The notes below the pieces were generated by a model. The model searched no databases, had not been told where the DNA came from, and saw only the letters and a program-made list of their open reading frames with translations. A DNA stretch of 64,000 nucleotides, taken from NCBI GenBank assembly GCA_045661225.1, contig JAZRFF010000009.1:62001-126000 (forward strand), read 5' to 3'. Shown here in pieces: positions 1 through 9,254 of the stretch. This DNA comes from HGM04593 sp045661225 (lineage in GTDB: Bacteria > Bacteroidota > Bacteroidia > Bacteroidales > Bacteroidaceae). Each line of letters starts with the position of its first letter. The stretch's first letter is position 1. The translations under genes and the position numbers were made by a program.

Positions 1-386
1 GATGGCGAGCAGTCTATCAGAATGTAGTCGTATTTTTCTTTTATAGGCTCGAGTGCATCGCGCATAATCTTTTCACGATTGGGAAGGTCGAGCATTTCAA
101 TCTCGGCACCCACAAGGTCTATATGCGATGGTATAATATCAAGCCCCTTTACACAAGTGGAGTGTATGCCCTCCTCGGGTGCAGCTCTGTTAATGAGGCA
201 TTCGTATATTGAACATTCTATTTCGCGTATGTCTATTCCCAGACCCGATGAGGCGTTGGCCTGCGGGTCGGCGTCAATTACAAGGACTTTCTTTTCGAGT
301 GTGGCCAACGATGCGGCAAGGTTTATGGCGGTAGTCGTTTTTCCTACTCCTCCTTTTTGATTGGCCAAGGCAATTATTTTTCCCAT
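1..386 (-). CDS. parA: ParA/Soj chromosome-partitioning ATPase (C-terminal part off the window)
   Basis: The first 128 residues are visible; the gene runs off the left edge. The protein starts MGKIIALANQKGGVGKTTT, which holds the deviant Walker A motif (KGGVGKT, residues 11-17) of ParA/MinD ATPases. It is followed by VLVIDADPQ (Walker A') and YILIDCSPS near the window edge (Walker B). Family knowledge: ParA dimerises on ATP and moves ParB-parS complexes during chromosome segregation. The start is the only ATG in frame before the P-loop. A TACCTTTG promoter box lies about 160 bases upstream. An SpoOJ/ParB partner would be expected just beyond the left edge but cannot be seen. Confidence 0.95.
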   Translation of the reverse strand, partial: MGKIIALANQKGGVGKTTTAINLAASLATLEKKVLVIDADPQANASSGLGIDIREIECSIYECLINRAAPEEGIHSTCVKGLDIIPSHIDLVGAEIEMLDLPNREKIMRDALEPIKEKYDYILIDCSP

Positions 387-549
387 TCTTTATCTCAATT
401 ATTTAGTATTGAACAGCCGTGATACGCTCTTGACGGCGAATTTATACAAAATCTGTTTCTTTACAAAATTCCCGCTTGCTTATGTAGCTTTTGGAAACTG
501 TTGTGTCGAAAAAGAGCGTTTCTCCGACACTCAATCTATAAATAGATTG

Positions 550-557
550 CAAAGGTA
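550..557 (-). promoter_or_regulatory. Promoter -7 box for parA (TACCTTTG)
   Basis: On the minus strand this reads TACCTTTG followed by CA, an exact fit to the Bacteroidota -7 consensus TAnnTTTG. It would start a transcript near 543 with a leader of about 155 bases. The leader contains an imperfect hairpin with GTGTCG/CGACAC arms at about 505-532. No clean -33 TTTG is visible at the expected distance. Confidence 0.55.
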
Positions 558-625
558 GTAAAAAAAAACATTGTTTCTTAAAAAACGCCATTTACTTATG
601 AACAATCGGTTAATAACTGCATACA

Positions 626-656
626 AAAAAGTTACCGACCTTGGCCGGTAACTTTA
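626..656 (-). terminator. Rho-independent terminator of the GH84 gene
   Basis: Inverted repeat with arms AAAGTTACCG (628-637) and CCGGTAACTT (645-654), followed on the minus strand by a T run. It sits about 40 bases past the stop codon of the GH84 gene. The remainder of 387-697 holds only the parA promoter and leader; no gene is visible. Confidence 0.85.
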
Positions 657-697
657 AAATGGTTGTCAGTGAGGTGTCGCTTGCCTCGACGGTTAAT

Positions 698-3601
698 TTA
701 TCGGATAATGAATTTTGCACTTCTTTGTCCGTATGTTCCGTTTGCAATAACTATATAGAGTCCTTGCTCAATCCCTGTGGTCGGAACTGTTCTGCCGTTG
801 CTTTTTGCAATTATTTTTCCATCGGCCGAGGTTATGATAATCTCTTCGGTTCCTTCGCTTCCAACAATGGCATTGTCAAGAATATTTATCTTTCCGTCCT
901 GCTCGCAAATATCCTCTATTGCTGTCTCGTTGCTTTTGGATACAAGGCTGACTGTGTAGCTCTCCGAACGTGAGACATTCTTTTCTGCCAACCTGTTGCC
1001 CGAAACTACAATATACTGTATGCCGTTCTTGGCTGCCGATTGAGTCCACTGTAATGAATATTTGTTGCCCATAACGGTAATGAGGTATGTGTTCCAGTCG
1101 CTGTAGTACTGGTTTGTTCCGAATACTCCATACTCGTTGATGTAACGATTGTCGGCGTTGCTTGTAATTTTGTAACAGTTTTTTCCTATTGCGTCTATGC
1201 TTATTTTCCACTCTTGCGCAATAGAGGGCTCGTCAATCTCGTTGAATGTTGGTGTGCCGCCATTGCCTTTGATGTTGTTGTTGGTAAGGTAGCGGTTGCC
1301 GTCTTTTATGTAGTAAATTTCATTCTCGTCGATGAATGCACTCTTGGGGCTTTCTCCAAGCGGTACAAGGTCGAAAATGAATTTGTCGGGGATAGCCTCG
1401 TTTGAGTTTCCTGTTACAATGCGTGTGTCGTTTACTGCCCAGAATTTATTGCCTGCGCTGCCTGCGTTCTGTATAGCGTACTTACCGTCGGCAAGCAGTA
1501 GAATCTCGTAGGTGTGCCAAACGGCTTCGTATGGGTTTGTTGTTTCGTTTACGGTGAATTGTCCCTTTTCGTTGAGGTAACGACTATCCTCGACGTTAAT
1601 TATTTTGTAGCGGTTGGTGCTTGGGTCGATTGATATTTTCCACTCCTGACGTTGTGGACGTATGTCGTCAATCTTGTCCCAGAACTGTGGAACGCTGTTT
1701 GCGGTGTTAGGCTTGTCGTTGGTCAGGTATCGTCCGTTGTGCATAATGTAGTATGTACCGTTTTCGAGTACCTGTGCGGGGAATACGTCGATGCGATAGT
1801 CGTAAACATCTTTGTACATTGCTATAAGTTCACCTACCGTGTTTTTCAGGAACGGCTCGACGTGCAACGAACCGACAGCGGGAGTTGCAGTTCTTAGCGA
1901 CCCCTCAAAGTTGCGAGAACGGAGTGCTGACTGTGCCTCCGCACTCTCCTTGTAGCGTAAATAGCTGTTTATGAAATTTTCGGGGTTCTCGTCGGCGAGC
2001 GCTTGGTTCATCTCTACAAGCGCAGTACCTCTGATGCCCAAATATTTCATACTCTCTATCCAGGGTTTAATTTCTGTTGTAAGTTCCTTGGCCTCATCGG
2101 TTGCGAGCAGTGTGTTGGCCGATTCGGTGAACTTTTTGAACAGTTCGCCTACAGCGGCAAAAGCTGCAGCCCGGTCGGTTGCTATTTTTTCGTCGTATAT
2201 AGCTTTTGTTGCTACAAACGTCGGCGATTCATTGGTGCGGCGCAGTCCGTGTATGTTTGCTCCAAGGTCTATATTGTTCTCGCAGAAAAGACGGAACGCC
2301 TCGCTGCTCTCGGGCATAATGTATTTGATTGCCGCCTCCCACGAAGCGTCTGAATCGTATGCCGGCATATTCCACGTGTAGTCGCCTATGCTGAATAGCG
2401 ATACTTTAGAGGCTTCGGCATACTCCATAGGGTTCGACACGAATCCCGACAGGTCATCGGCGATGTTTAGGTCGTTGCCGTATGTGGGTCCCATCAGTAT
2501 GTGGTCTATGCAGTAGTCTGTAACGGGGTAGTTGAGCCATATGAATGCCTTGCGCTTGATTTCTCCGTTAATCCAGCTTACATCGCTCTTGTTTATCATA
2601 TCTATCACCGAATTTCCGGTCCACATTATGCGGATATCCTTGTTCATAATATCGCCGAGTGCGGGCAAGTAAATTCCGTTCGACCACCCTTTGTTATATT
2701 GTGTCGGGCAAATGATACAGGGGTTTACATCGGGGTATGCAGCCTCGAGCTCCTGTGCAATGTAATTCATCAGTTCGGCTTGATCGTCGCCGTGTGTTCC
2801 GTCATCGTTCCATAGGTCGTCCCAGAATACAGCAAAGGTTCTGACGCCAAGCTTGCACATAGCTTTCAGCTTGTTTACGATATTTGTTCTGTCGGTCTGC
2901 TTCCACTGTATATCCTCTCCCGGGTGAATGGCCCATACAAAGTCTACTTTGTTCGCTTTTGCGGCTTCTACGTATGACTTAATCTTTGCAGCCTGCTCGG
3001 CGGGGTATTCCTCGCGCCACTTTGACTTGTGGTAGGCATCGTCTTTGGGACCATAGATATAGATATTCATCTTCATACGTCCGAAAAAGTCGAAAAGACT
3101 CATACGGTTGCTCTCGCTGTATGGGTTACCGTAGTATCCCTCTACAAGACCGCGTTGCGGAACGCTTGGAAAGTCTGTGACCGTCAGCTGCATTGTATTT
3201 TGTTGCGAAGCGGCTTGAATAAATGTCTGTACACCGTAGAAGGTGCCGCTGCCGTCGTTTCCTGCAATAATGACTCTGTCGCTGTTGACGGACAGGTAAT
3301 AACCTTCTGCTTTTTCGGGTATCAGGCTCTCGTAGTCGGCAACAGATTCATCACCGCGTTCTCCAATGATAACCTCAACGCCTTCGCCTGCCGTTGTAAA
3401 ATGTTTTTTGAATAGGTTTACAGCGTCGCTGTCTGCTGTAACTGCACCTGTGAGCGTGAATGTCGCATTGCTTGCAAATGCAGGCTCGTTACCCCATTCA
3501 ATGCTTTGTGGCTTTGGCCATATTTGTGTCATTTGTGCATTGGCAAGGAGTGCTACGGTAAGCAGCATAGCCGTAATTACTGAACGGTAACTTTGTTTCA
3601 T
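698..3601 (-). CDS. Secreted GH84 beta-N-acetylhexosaminidase (O-GlcNAcase/hyaluronidase-like)
   Basis: 967 residues. Signal peptide at 1-22 (ends ALLANA). A GH20b-like N-terminal region (about 25-145) precedes the GH84 barrel, which opens with RGLVEGYYGNPYS (150-162). The catalytic Asp pair is visible in AVFWDDLW (D261-D262), the pair that in GH84 enzymes drives substrate-assisted hydrolysis of terminal GlcNAc. Beyond the barrel lie two related modules of about 120 residues, each with YYI..GRYLTN, QEWKISID and a YLNE/YINE box (about 650-765 and 775-890), resembling trefoil-type glycan-binding modules. The C-terminus (GKIIAKS...GLYIVIANG...KFIIR) looks like a T9SS sorting domain, so surface display or secretion is inferred. 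It is transcribed alone, with its own terminator. Likely substrates are mucin or other host GlcNAc glycans; specificity is not shown. Confidence 0.92.
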   Translation of the reverse strand: MKQSYRSVITAMLLTVALLANAQMTQIWPKPQSIEWGNEPAFASNATFTLTGAVTADSDAVNLFKKHFTTAGEGVEVIIGERGDESVADYESLIPEKAEGYYLSVNSDRVIIAGNDGSGTFYGVQTFIQAASQQNTMQLTVTDFPSVPQRGLVEGYYGNPYSESNRMSLFDFFGRMKMNIYIYGPKDDAYHKSKWREEYPAEQAAKIKSYVEAAKANKVDFVWAIHPGEDIQWKQTDRTNIVNKLKAMCKLGVRTFAVFWDDLWNDDGTHGDDQAELMNYIAQELEAAYPDVNPCIICPTQYNKGWSNGIYLPALGDIMNKDIRIMWTGNSVIDMINKSDVSWINGEIKRKAFIWLNYPVTDYCIDHILMGPTYGNDLNIADDLSGFVSNPMEYAEASKVSLFSIGDYTWNMPAYDSDASWEAAIKYIMPESSEAFRLFCENNIDLGANIHGLRRTNESPTFVATKAIYDEKIATDRAAAFAAVGELFKKFTESANTLLATDEAKELTTEIKPWIESMKYLGIRGTALVEMNQALADENPENFINSYLRYKESAEAQSALRSRNFEGSLRTATPAVGSLHVEPFLKNTVGELIAMYKDVYDYRIDVFPAQVLENGTYYIMHNGRYLTNDKPNTANSVPQFWDKIDDIRPQRQEWKISIDPSTNRYKIINVEDSRYLNEKGQFTVNETTNPYEAVWHTYEILLLADGKYAIQNAGSAGNKFWAVNDTRIVTGNSNEAIPDKFIFDLVPLGESPKSAFIDENEIYYIKDGNRYLTNNNIKGNGGTPTFNEIDEPSIAQEWKISIDAIGKNCYKITSNADNRYINEYGVFGTNQYYSDWNTYLITVMGNKYSLQWTQSAAKNGIQYIVVSGNRLAEKNVSRSESYTVSLVSKSNETAIEDICEQDGKINILDNAIVGSEGTEEIIITSADGKIIAKSNGRTVPTTGIEQGLYIVIANGTYGQRSAKFIIR

Positions 3602-3636
3602 AGAATTATAGTTTTTGTATAGTTTGTAATTTTTTG

Positions 3637-3667
3637 TAAAAATAGATTATATAAATGAGATAGACAA
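3637..3667 (-). promoter_or_regulatory. Candidate promoter of the GH84 gene
   Basis: On the minus strand TTG (3665-3667) is followed after 20 bases by TATTTTTA (3637-3644). This approximates the Bacteroidota TTTG / TAnnTTTG pattern with the last base off. The divergent surE gene has a TATATTCG box at 3677-3684 on the plus strand, so the two promoters lie back to back. Confidence 0.4.
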
Positions 3668-3723
3668 TTTTTTTTGTATATTCGCAAAATAATTATGCTT
3701 ACGGTTGTTTCAAAAATATTTTT

Positions 3724-4485
3724 ATGGATAAAAGACCTCTTATTCTGGTTTCTAATGATGATGGCTATCTTGCCAAGGGTGTAAACTGTCTTGCAGGGGT
3801 GTTGCGTGAGTTTGGCGATGTTGTTGTTGTGGCTCCTCATACGGGACGCTCGGGCAAGGGGTGTGCTATTACCAGCGAGGTGCCCATAAAGGTTACGCAA
3901 GTAAGTAAAGAGCCCGGACTTGAGGTCTATTCCTGTACCGGTACACCTTGCGATTGCATAAAGGTGGCGTGCCATTCTGTTGTGTCGCGTCGTCCCGACC
4001 TTGTGATAGGCGGAATAAATCACGGCGATAACTCGGCTGTCAATGCTCATTATTCGGGAACAATGGGAGTTGTGCTCGAGGGGTGTATGAAGGGTATCCC
4101 CTCTATTGCCTTTTCTCTCTGCTCGCACGATGCAGATGCCGATTTTGCTCCAACCTATCCGGCTATACGCAAGATAGTGGCGGCTGTTCTTGAGCGTGGG
4201 TTGCCACAGGGCAGCTGCCTGAATGTAAACTTCCCTGACTCACAATCATACGCAGGAATTAAAATATGCCGTCAGGCGATGGGGCAGTGGACTAATGAAT
4301 GGGCGTCGCACGACCACCCTCGCGGCGGAAAGTGGTGGTGGCTTACCGGTGAGTTTACGGTCAGTGAGAGCGGGCTCGATGCCGACCGTGTCGCTCTTGA
4401 TAATAACTATGTGACAATAACTCCAACCACAATCGATTTTACCGATTATCGTTTGCTGGCCGAAATGGAGCAGTGGGGGTTGTAA
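3724..4485 (+). CDS. surE: 5'/3'-nucleotidase SurE
   Basis: 253 residues, the usual family length. The metal-binding motif VSNDDG is at 9-14, and GINHGDN (97-103) plus YSGTMG (110-115) complete the SurE active site. SurE removes phosphate from nucleoside monophosphates and is linked to stationary-phase survival. It is a cytoplasmic protein with no signal peptide. The gene lies 20 bases upstream of lpxB on the same strand, so the two are probably co-transcribed, an arrangement common in Bacteroidales. The TATATTCG box at 3677-3684 is the likely promoter. Confidence 0.96.
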   Translation: MDKRPLILVSNDDGYLAKGVNCLAGVLREFGDVVVVAPHTGRSGKGCAITSEVPIKVTQVSKEPGLEVYSCTGTPCDCIKVACHSVVSRRPDLVIGGINHGDNSAVNAHYSGTMGVVLEGCMKGIPSIAFSLCSHDADADFAPTYPAIRKIVAAVLERGLPQGSCLNVNFPDSQSYAGIKICRQAMGQWTNEWASHDHPRGGKWWWLTGEFTVSESGLDADRVALDNNYVTITPTTIDFTDYRLLAEMEQWGL

Positions 4486-4505
4486 ATACTGTTAAATAAC
4501 GTTCT

Positions 4506-5657
4506 ATGAAATATTATCTTATAGTTGGAGAGGCTTCGGGAGACCTTCACGCGTCTAACCTGATGTCGGCTATTAAAGAGGCTGACGAGAGTGCGGAATT
4601 TCGTTTCTTTGGGGGCGACCTGATGTCGGCAGTGGGCGGTGAGCGTGTCAGGCATTATCGCGACCTTGCGTATATGGGCTTTATTCCTGTGCTTCTGCAT
4701 CTGCGCACGATATTCTCAAATATGAGTCTGTGCAAGAAAGATATTGTCGCGTGGAACCCCGATGTGCTTATTCTTGTCGATTATCCGGGCTTTAACCTCT
4801 CAATAGCCGAATATATTCACAAGAACACTTCAATTCCTGTCTACTATTACATATCTCCTAAAATATGGGCGTGGAAGGAGCATCGTATAAAAAATATCAA
4901 GCGCGATGTTGATGAACTGTTCTCTATATTGCCTTTTGAGGTTGACTTTTTTGAGAAAAAACACAATTACCGCATAAACTATGTCGGTAACCCTTGTGTC
5001 GATGCCGTTGACGCTTTCAGGCATACAGCAATCTCCCGCGAGCAATTTCTCGCAGAAAATGCTCTTCCCGACAAACCTGTTGTAGCACTGCTTGCGGGCA
5101 GCCGCAAGCAGGAAATTACCGCAAACCTGCCAATGATGCTCGAGGCTGTCGCGGAGTACCCCGGTTATCAACCCGTCATTGCCGGTGCACCGGGTATTGA
5201 CAGGGAATTTTATGCACCGTACCTTGAGAAAGGGGCCCGCATAGTGTTTGGGCAGACGTATAATATTTTGAACAATGCACACGCGGCGCTTGTGACATCG
5301 GGTACAGCTACGCTCGAAGCCGGAATATTCTGCGTTCCGCAGGTTGTGTGTTACGCAACCCCGATGGCGCGTCTCTACTCTTGGCTCAAGAAACGTTTCT
5401 TGAAAGTAAAATATGTCTCTTTGGTTAATCTTGTTGCCGACAAAGAGGTTGTACGCGAGCTGGTGGCTGCCGATATGAGCGTTGAGAATGTAAAGAACGA
5501 ACTTGGAAAGCTGCTTCCGTGTGATAGTAAAGAAAGAACGGCTATGCTCGATGAGTATAGCCGTATGAATGAGATTCTTGGCGCAGCCGGCGCGTCGCGA
5601 CGCGCTGCCTGCAAGATTGTGTCTCTGTTAAAGAACGCCGATAAGGCTCAAGTATAA
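4506..5657 (+). CDS. lpxB: Lipid-A-disaccharide synthase LpxB
   Basis: 383 residues, typical length for glycosyltransferase family 19. The N-terminus MKYYLIVGEASGDLHASNLM and the FFGGDLM box are characteristic of LpxB. LLAGSRKQEI and VTSGTATLEAG in the second half form the UDP-sugar binding region. The enzyme joins UDP-2,3-diacylglucosamine to lipid X to give the lipid A disaccharide at the inner membrane. The 3' end overlaps the convergent cdsA gene by 30 bases, and no terminator is visible between them. Confidence 0.96.
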   Translation: MKYYLIVGEASGDLHASNLMSAIKEADESAEFRFFGGDLMSAVGGERVRHYRDLAYMGFIPVLLHLRTIFSNMSLCKKDIVAWNPDVLILVDYPGFNLSIAEYIHKNTSIPVYYYISPKIWAWKEHRIKNIKRDVDELFSILPFEVDFFEKKHNYRINYVGNPCVDAVDAFRHTAISREQFLAENALPDKPVVALLAGSRKQEITANLPMMLEAVAEYPGYQPVIAGAPGIDREFYAPYLEKGARIVFGQTYNILNNAHAALVTSGTATLEAGIFCVPQVVCYATPMARLYSWLKKRFLKVKYVSLVNLVADKEVVRELVAADMSVENVKNELGKLLPCDSKERTAMLDEYSRMNEILGAAGASRRAACKIVSLLKNADKAQV

Positions 5658-6464
5658 TATAACGCTCGGGGTTGCGAGCAGAGTGCTGTCGAAACGGTCG
5701 AGTATTCCGCCGTGTCCGGGGAGAATATTGCCTGAATCTTTAATCTGCATTTCGCGTTTCATACAAGACTCTATCAGGTCGCCCAGTGTGGCTGTGGCAA
5801 CAACCACGGCTCCCATTCCGGCCCATTCCCACAGTGTCATAATGTCGAAAATGTAGGATAATGCCACGCCTGCGCCTATGGCTACAGTCGCGCCGCCAAT
5901 GAAACCTTCCCAAGTCTTTTTGGGCGACACGCGCTCAAACATCTTGTGGCGTCCAATGGTGCAACCAACGAAGAACGCGCCGGTGTCGTTGCACCATATA
6001 AACGCAAAGATAGAGAGTGGAAGGACATAATTATATGTCTCGCCGTCTGTTGCGCCTACGGTCGATAGAATATTAAGCAACGCAAATGGCAACGCTGCGT
6101 AGCACTGACTCAATGTGAAATAAGCAAAATTGTCGAGCTTGCTGCCCTTTGTGCTGAATAGCTGTTGTATAAAGGTGTATAGCACCAATGCAATGTAAGG
6201 AGCAAAGAGGGGCAAGGTTACGGGAAAGTCCAGATGGTACACAGCAAAGAGCCCCATAAACAGCAGGCCTCCGCTGAGCATAGCTACCCACGTGTTGAAG
6301 GTCGTCTTTTTGTGTTCTGCGACAAGTGTGCAGAATTCCCTTACCGAGAGCATTGTTATTATTCCGAATAATATTCCGAAAGAAACCTTGCTGTACAGTA
6401 TTGAACCTATTAGCGTCACTGCAAACAGGAATCCTGTTATTACGCGTGTGAGGAATTTTTTCAT
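5628..6464 (-). CDS. cdsA: Phosphatidate cytidylyltransferase (CDP-diglyceride synthase)
   Basis: 278 residues, strongly hydrophobic with about eight predicted membrane spans. It carries the CdsA signature: SPKKTWEG (180-187), then GDL...KR...KD...PGHGG..DR.D (228-259). The enzyme makes CDP-diacylglycerol from CTP and phosphatidic acid, the entry to phospholipid synthesis. It is the last gene of the rsfS-ftsH-cdsA run, 22 bases after ftsH. Its 3' end overlaps lpxB on the other strand. Confidence 0.96.
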   Translation of the reverse strand: MKKFLTRVITGFLFAVTLIGSILYSKVSFGILFGIITMLSVREFCTLVAEHKKTTFNTWVAMLSGGLLFMGLFAVYHLDFPVTLPLFAPYIALVLYTFIQQLFSTKGSKLDNFAYFTLSQCYAALPFALLNILSTVGATDGETYNYVLPLSIFAFIWCNDTGAFFVGCTIGRHKMFERVSPKKTWEGFIGGATVAIGAGVALSYIFDIMTLWEWAGMGAVVVATATLGDLIESCMKREMQIKDSGNILPGHGGILDRFDSTLLATPSVILYLSLIGVL

Positions 6465-6486
6465 ATTTTATTTTGTGTTTTGTGTG

Positions 6487-8481
6487 TTACTCTTTCTCGT
6501 CTTCGCTGTTGGCTTTGGGCGGCTCCTGCGCTTCGGGCTGTGGCGATGAGGTATCTTCGGGTATATTCTCCTCTTCTTTGCTTTTGAATATCTCTTCGCT
6601 GCGCGACGCCCACGGACGTTTGCCGAATATGTTCTCAACGTCCTCGGCAAAAATCACCTCTCTTTCAATTAGAATCTTGGCTAATTGGGCGTGTCCGTCT
6701 TTGTGTTCGAGCAGCAGTGCCTTTGCGCGGGCATATTGCTCGTTAATCATCTTGTGAACCTCGCTGTCAATGGTCTCGGCGGTTTTTTCGCTGTATGGGC
6801 GGTTGAATGAGTATTCCTGGTTGTTGTAGTAACACAAGTTCGATAGCTTGTCGCTCATTCCGGCGTATGCAATCATTGAATAAGCCTGTTTGGTTACTCT
6901 TTCAAGGTCGTTCATTGCTCCGGTCGATATCTGGCCAATGAATACCTCTTCGGCTGCGCGTCCGCCCAGGATTGAGCACATCTCGTCGAGCATCTGTTCT
7001 TTGGTGGTAATCTGACGCTCTTCGGGCATATACCACGCTGCGCCCAAAGCTCTGCCACGCGGTACTATTGTCACCTTTATAAGGGGGTTCGCGTGCTCAA
7101 GGAACCACGAGATTGTAGCGTGTCCGGCCTCGTGTATGGCGATGGACTCCTTCTCCTTTTGTGTAAGAACTTTTGTCTTCTTTTCCAAGCCGCCTATAAT
7201 GCGGTCTATGGCGTCGAGAAAATCCTGCTTGTCTATTGCTTTTTTCTGTTTGCGTGCAGCAATCAGTGCTGCTTCGTTGCAGACATTTGCAATATCGGCA
7301 CCCGAAAATCCCGGTGTTTGGCGTGCCATAGTGTCAACGTCGACAGAGGGGTCTAGCTTGAGCGGACGCATATGTACTCCAAAGATGTCTTTGCGCTCGT
7401 TAAGTTCGGGCAGGTCGACGTGTATCTGTCGGTCGAAGCGTCCGGCGCGTAACAGGGCCTTGTCGAGAATGTCGGCGCGGTTTGTTGCGGCAATGACTAT
7501 TATTCCGCTGTTTGTGCCGAATCCGTCCATCTCGGTAAGCAGCTGGTTAAGGGTGTTCTCGCGCTCGTCGTTGCCTCCCATCGATGGGTTTTTGCCGCGT
7601 GCACGGCCTACGGCGTCAATCTCGTCAATAAATACAATGCAGGGAGCTTTTTCTTTTGCCTGACGGAACAAGTCGCGTACACGCGAAGCGCCCACGCCCA
7701 CGAACATCTCTACAAAGTCGGAACCCGACATTGAAAAGAAAGGTACATTGGCCTCGCCGGCAACCGCTTTTGCGAGCAGAGTCTTTCCCGTTCCCGGAGG
7801 GCCTACGAGCAGTGCGCCCTTGGGTATCTTTCCGCCAAGCTCGGTGTAAACCTTTGGGTTTTTCAAGAAGTCAACAATTTCCTTGACTTCTTGCTTGGCT
7901 CCCTCCTGTCCGGCTACGTCCTTGAATGTTATTGCAGGTGTGTTGCTCTTGTCGAATAATTTGGCTTGTGACTTGCCTACGTTGAATACGCCACCTTGTC
8001 CGCCGGCTCCTCCGCTCATACGGCGCATAATGAACATCCATACAGCTATCAAAATAACAAGCGGCAACACGCTCCAAAGGAAATTGCTGAAAAAGTCGTT
8101 CTCCCGTTCATATGTAAGCGTACCGTCGAACCTTACGTTGCCGTTGGTGTCGGGGGCTTTCATCTCAAAGATAAAGTCGTCAAAATTGTCGGCGGAGCCA
8201 ATGGTGGTCACAACTTTTTGTGTGGCTCTTGCGTTTATGGGCGCCTCTTTGAATATTTGCTTTGTGGAGTCTTTTTTTACGGTTGCTTCAACCTCTCCGT
8301 CGTCGTGAACGACGATGTCCTGAATATATCCTTTTTCAACATATTCGCGCAGTTCGGAGTATTTGACCTTTTTAATCTGCTCGGCGGTGTCGCCGCCAAA
8401 GATGTATATCGAGAGCAGTACTCCTCCTGCTACAATGTAGAACCAGGTGAAACTGAATCTTGGTTTTTTGTTGTTTGCCAT
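6487..8481 (-). CDS. ftsH: ATP-dependent zinc metalloprotease FtsH
   Basis: 664 residues. Two membrane spans (about 10-28 and 133-152) bracket an extracytoplasmic domain. The AAA module has Walker A GPPGTGKT (227-234), Walker B IVFIDEID (282-289) and the second region of homology around 334-352. The zinc motif HEAGH is at 450-454. FtsH degrades misfolded membrane proteins and selected cytosolic regulators. The C-terminal tail after about 625 is acidic and proline-rich and probably disordered. The gene begins 9 bases after rsfS, so the genes are surely co-transcribed. Confidence 0.97.
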   Translation of the reverse strand: MANNKKPRFSFTWFYIVAGGVLLSIYIFGGDTAEQIKKVKYSELREYVEKGYIQDIVVHDDGEVEATVKKDSTKQIFKEAPINARATQKVVTTIGSADNFDDFIFEMKAPDTNGNVRFDGTLTYERENDFFSNFLWSVLPLVILIAVWMFIMRRMSGGAGGQGGVFNVGKSQAKLFDKSNTPAITFKDVAGQEGAKQEVKEIVDFLKNPKVYTELGGKIPKGALLVGPPGTGKTLLAKAVAGEANVPFFSMSGSDFVEMFVGVGASRVRDLFRQAKEKAPCIVFIDEIDAVGRARGKNPSMGGNDERENTLNQLLTEMDGFGTNSGIIVIAATNRADILDKALLRAGRFDRQIHVDLPELNERKDIFGVHMRPLKLDPSVDVDTMARQTPGFSGADIANVCNEAALIAARKQKKAIDKQDFLDAIDRIIGGLEKKTKVLTQKEKESIAIHEAGHATISWFLEHANPLIKVTIVPRGRALGAAWYMPEERQITTKEQMLDEMCSILGGRAAEEVFIGQISTGAMNDLERVTKQAYSMIAYAGMSDKLSNLCYYNNQEYSFNRPYSEKTAETIDSEVHKMINEQYARAKALLLEHKDGHAQLAKILIEREVIFAEDVENIFGKRPWASRSEEIFKSKEEENIPEDTSSPQPEAQEPPKANSEDEKE

Positions 8482-8490
8482 ATATCTTTT

Positions 8491-8862
8491 TTAGTCAATG
8501 TCCGGAATAGTCGTGATTTTTGCGTCGGCCCACAGGTGCTCTATGTCGTAGAACGCACGTACATCGGGCAGGAATACGTGAACCAGAATGTCGCCGTAGT
8601 CCATTGCTACCCATTGGCAGTTGCGTAGGCCGTCAATGGCGTATGGCTTCTTCTTGCAGTTTTCTCGAACTGTGTCGGCGACAGAGTCGGTAATTGCGCT
8701 TACCTGATTGGGCGAGTTTCCTTGACATATAACAAAATAGTCGCAGATGCTGTTTCCGAGGTTCAGCATATCTACAACAACAATTCCTTTTCCTTTTTTG
8801 TCCTGAATACCTTCAATTATCTGTTCTATTACCTCTTGGGCGTTTGCTTTTTTCTCTTGCAT
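8491..8862 (-). CDS. rsfS: Ribosomal silencing factor RsfS (YbeB/Iojap)
   Basis: 123 residues. The body matches the RsfS fold: KGKGIVVVDM, CDYFVICQGNS, a QWVAMDYGDILVHVF core and YDIEHLWADA near the end. RsfS binds ribosomal protein uL14 and blocks subunit joining when nutrients are short. It is the first gene of the rsfS-ftsH-cdsA operon, as often seen in Bacteroidetes. A TATATTTG promoter box lies about 130 bases upstream. Confidence 0.95.
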   Translation of the reverse strand: MQEKKANAQEVIEQIIEGIQDKKGKGIVVVDMLNLGNSICDYFVICQGNSPNQVSAITDSVADTVRENCKKKPYAIDGLRNCQWVAMDYGDILVHVFLPDVRAFYDIEHLWADAKITTIPDID

Positions 8863-8990
8863 ATATTATTTTTTTAATCTGTATGGATTCTTGCAATAAT
8901 CGTGCCAATCAACAGTTTTGTGCCTTGCGTTCTTTATGTGTGACAAAATGTCTGATATTGAGCACCGTTCTGTCGGCCGAAGTTGTTGTG

Positions 8991-8998
8991 CAAATATA
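8991..8998 (-). promoter_or_regulatory. Promoter -7 box of the rsfS-ftsH-cdsA operon
   Basis: The minus strand reads TATATTTG, an exact TAnnTTTG match. It predicts a start near 8984 and a leader of about 120 bases. No -33 TTTG is visible at the standard distance. The remaining bases to the tRNA promoter are AT-rich and hold no gene. Confidence 0.5.
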
Positions 8999-9102
8999 CC
9001 TTATATTTTAACTATATAAAAATAAAGAGCCTCATTTTTGTGTCTGTTAATCGCTATTTGAAATATTTTTTCTTGTTTTTGGCGAAAAAAGTCCTAAAAA
9101 AG

Positions 9103-9132
9103 TTTGTTTTCAAAAAAAATGTTGTACCTTTG
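9103..9132 (+). promoter_or_regulatory. Promoter of tRNA-Gln
   Basis: TTTG (9103-9106) and TACCTTTG (9125-9132) are separated by 18 bases, the closest fit in this window to the full Bacteroidota promoter. Transcription would start about 10 bases before the tRNA. Confidence 0.8.
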
Positions 9133-9148
9133 CATCGCATTTGAGAAT

Positions 9149-9219
9149 TGGGCTATGGTGTAATGGTAACACTACAGATTCTGGTCCTGTCATTCTTGGT
9201 TCGAGTCCGAGTAGCCCAA
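9149..9219 (+). tRNA. tRNA-Gln (anticodon CTG)
   Basis: A full cloverleaf can be drawn. Acceptor arms are TGGGCTA (9149-9155) and TAGCCCA (9212-9218), with discriminator A at 9219. The D stem is GTGT/ACAC, and the anticodon loop TTCTGGT contains CTG (9181-9183), reading glutamine codon CAG. The T arm is CTTGG/CCGAG around TTCGAGT. One A-C mismatch closes the anticodon stem. CCA is not encoded. Short T-start acceptors of this type are typical of tRNA-Gln. Confidence 0.93.
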
Positions 9220-9223
9220 CAGA

Positions 9224-9254
9224 GAGTTTCAGTTAATTGAAACTCTTTTTTTTG
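9224..9254 (+). terminator. Terminator of tRNA-Gln
   Basis: Stem GAGTTTCA (9224-9231) pairs with TGAAACTC (9238-9245) and is followed by eight T. It ends the single-gene tRNA transcript. Confidence 0.88.
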
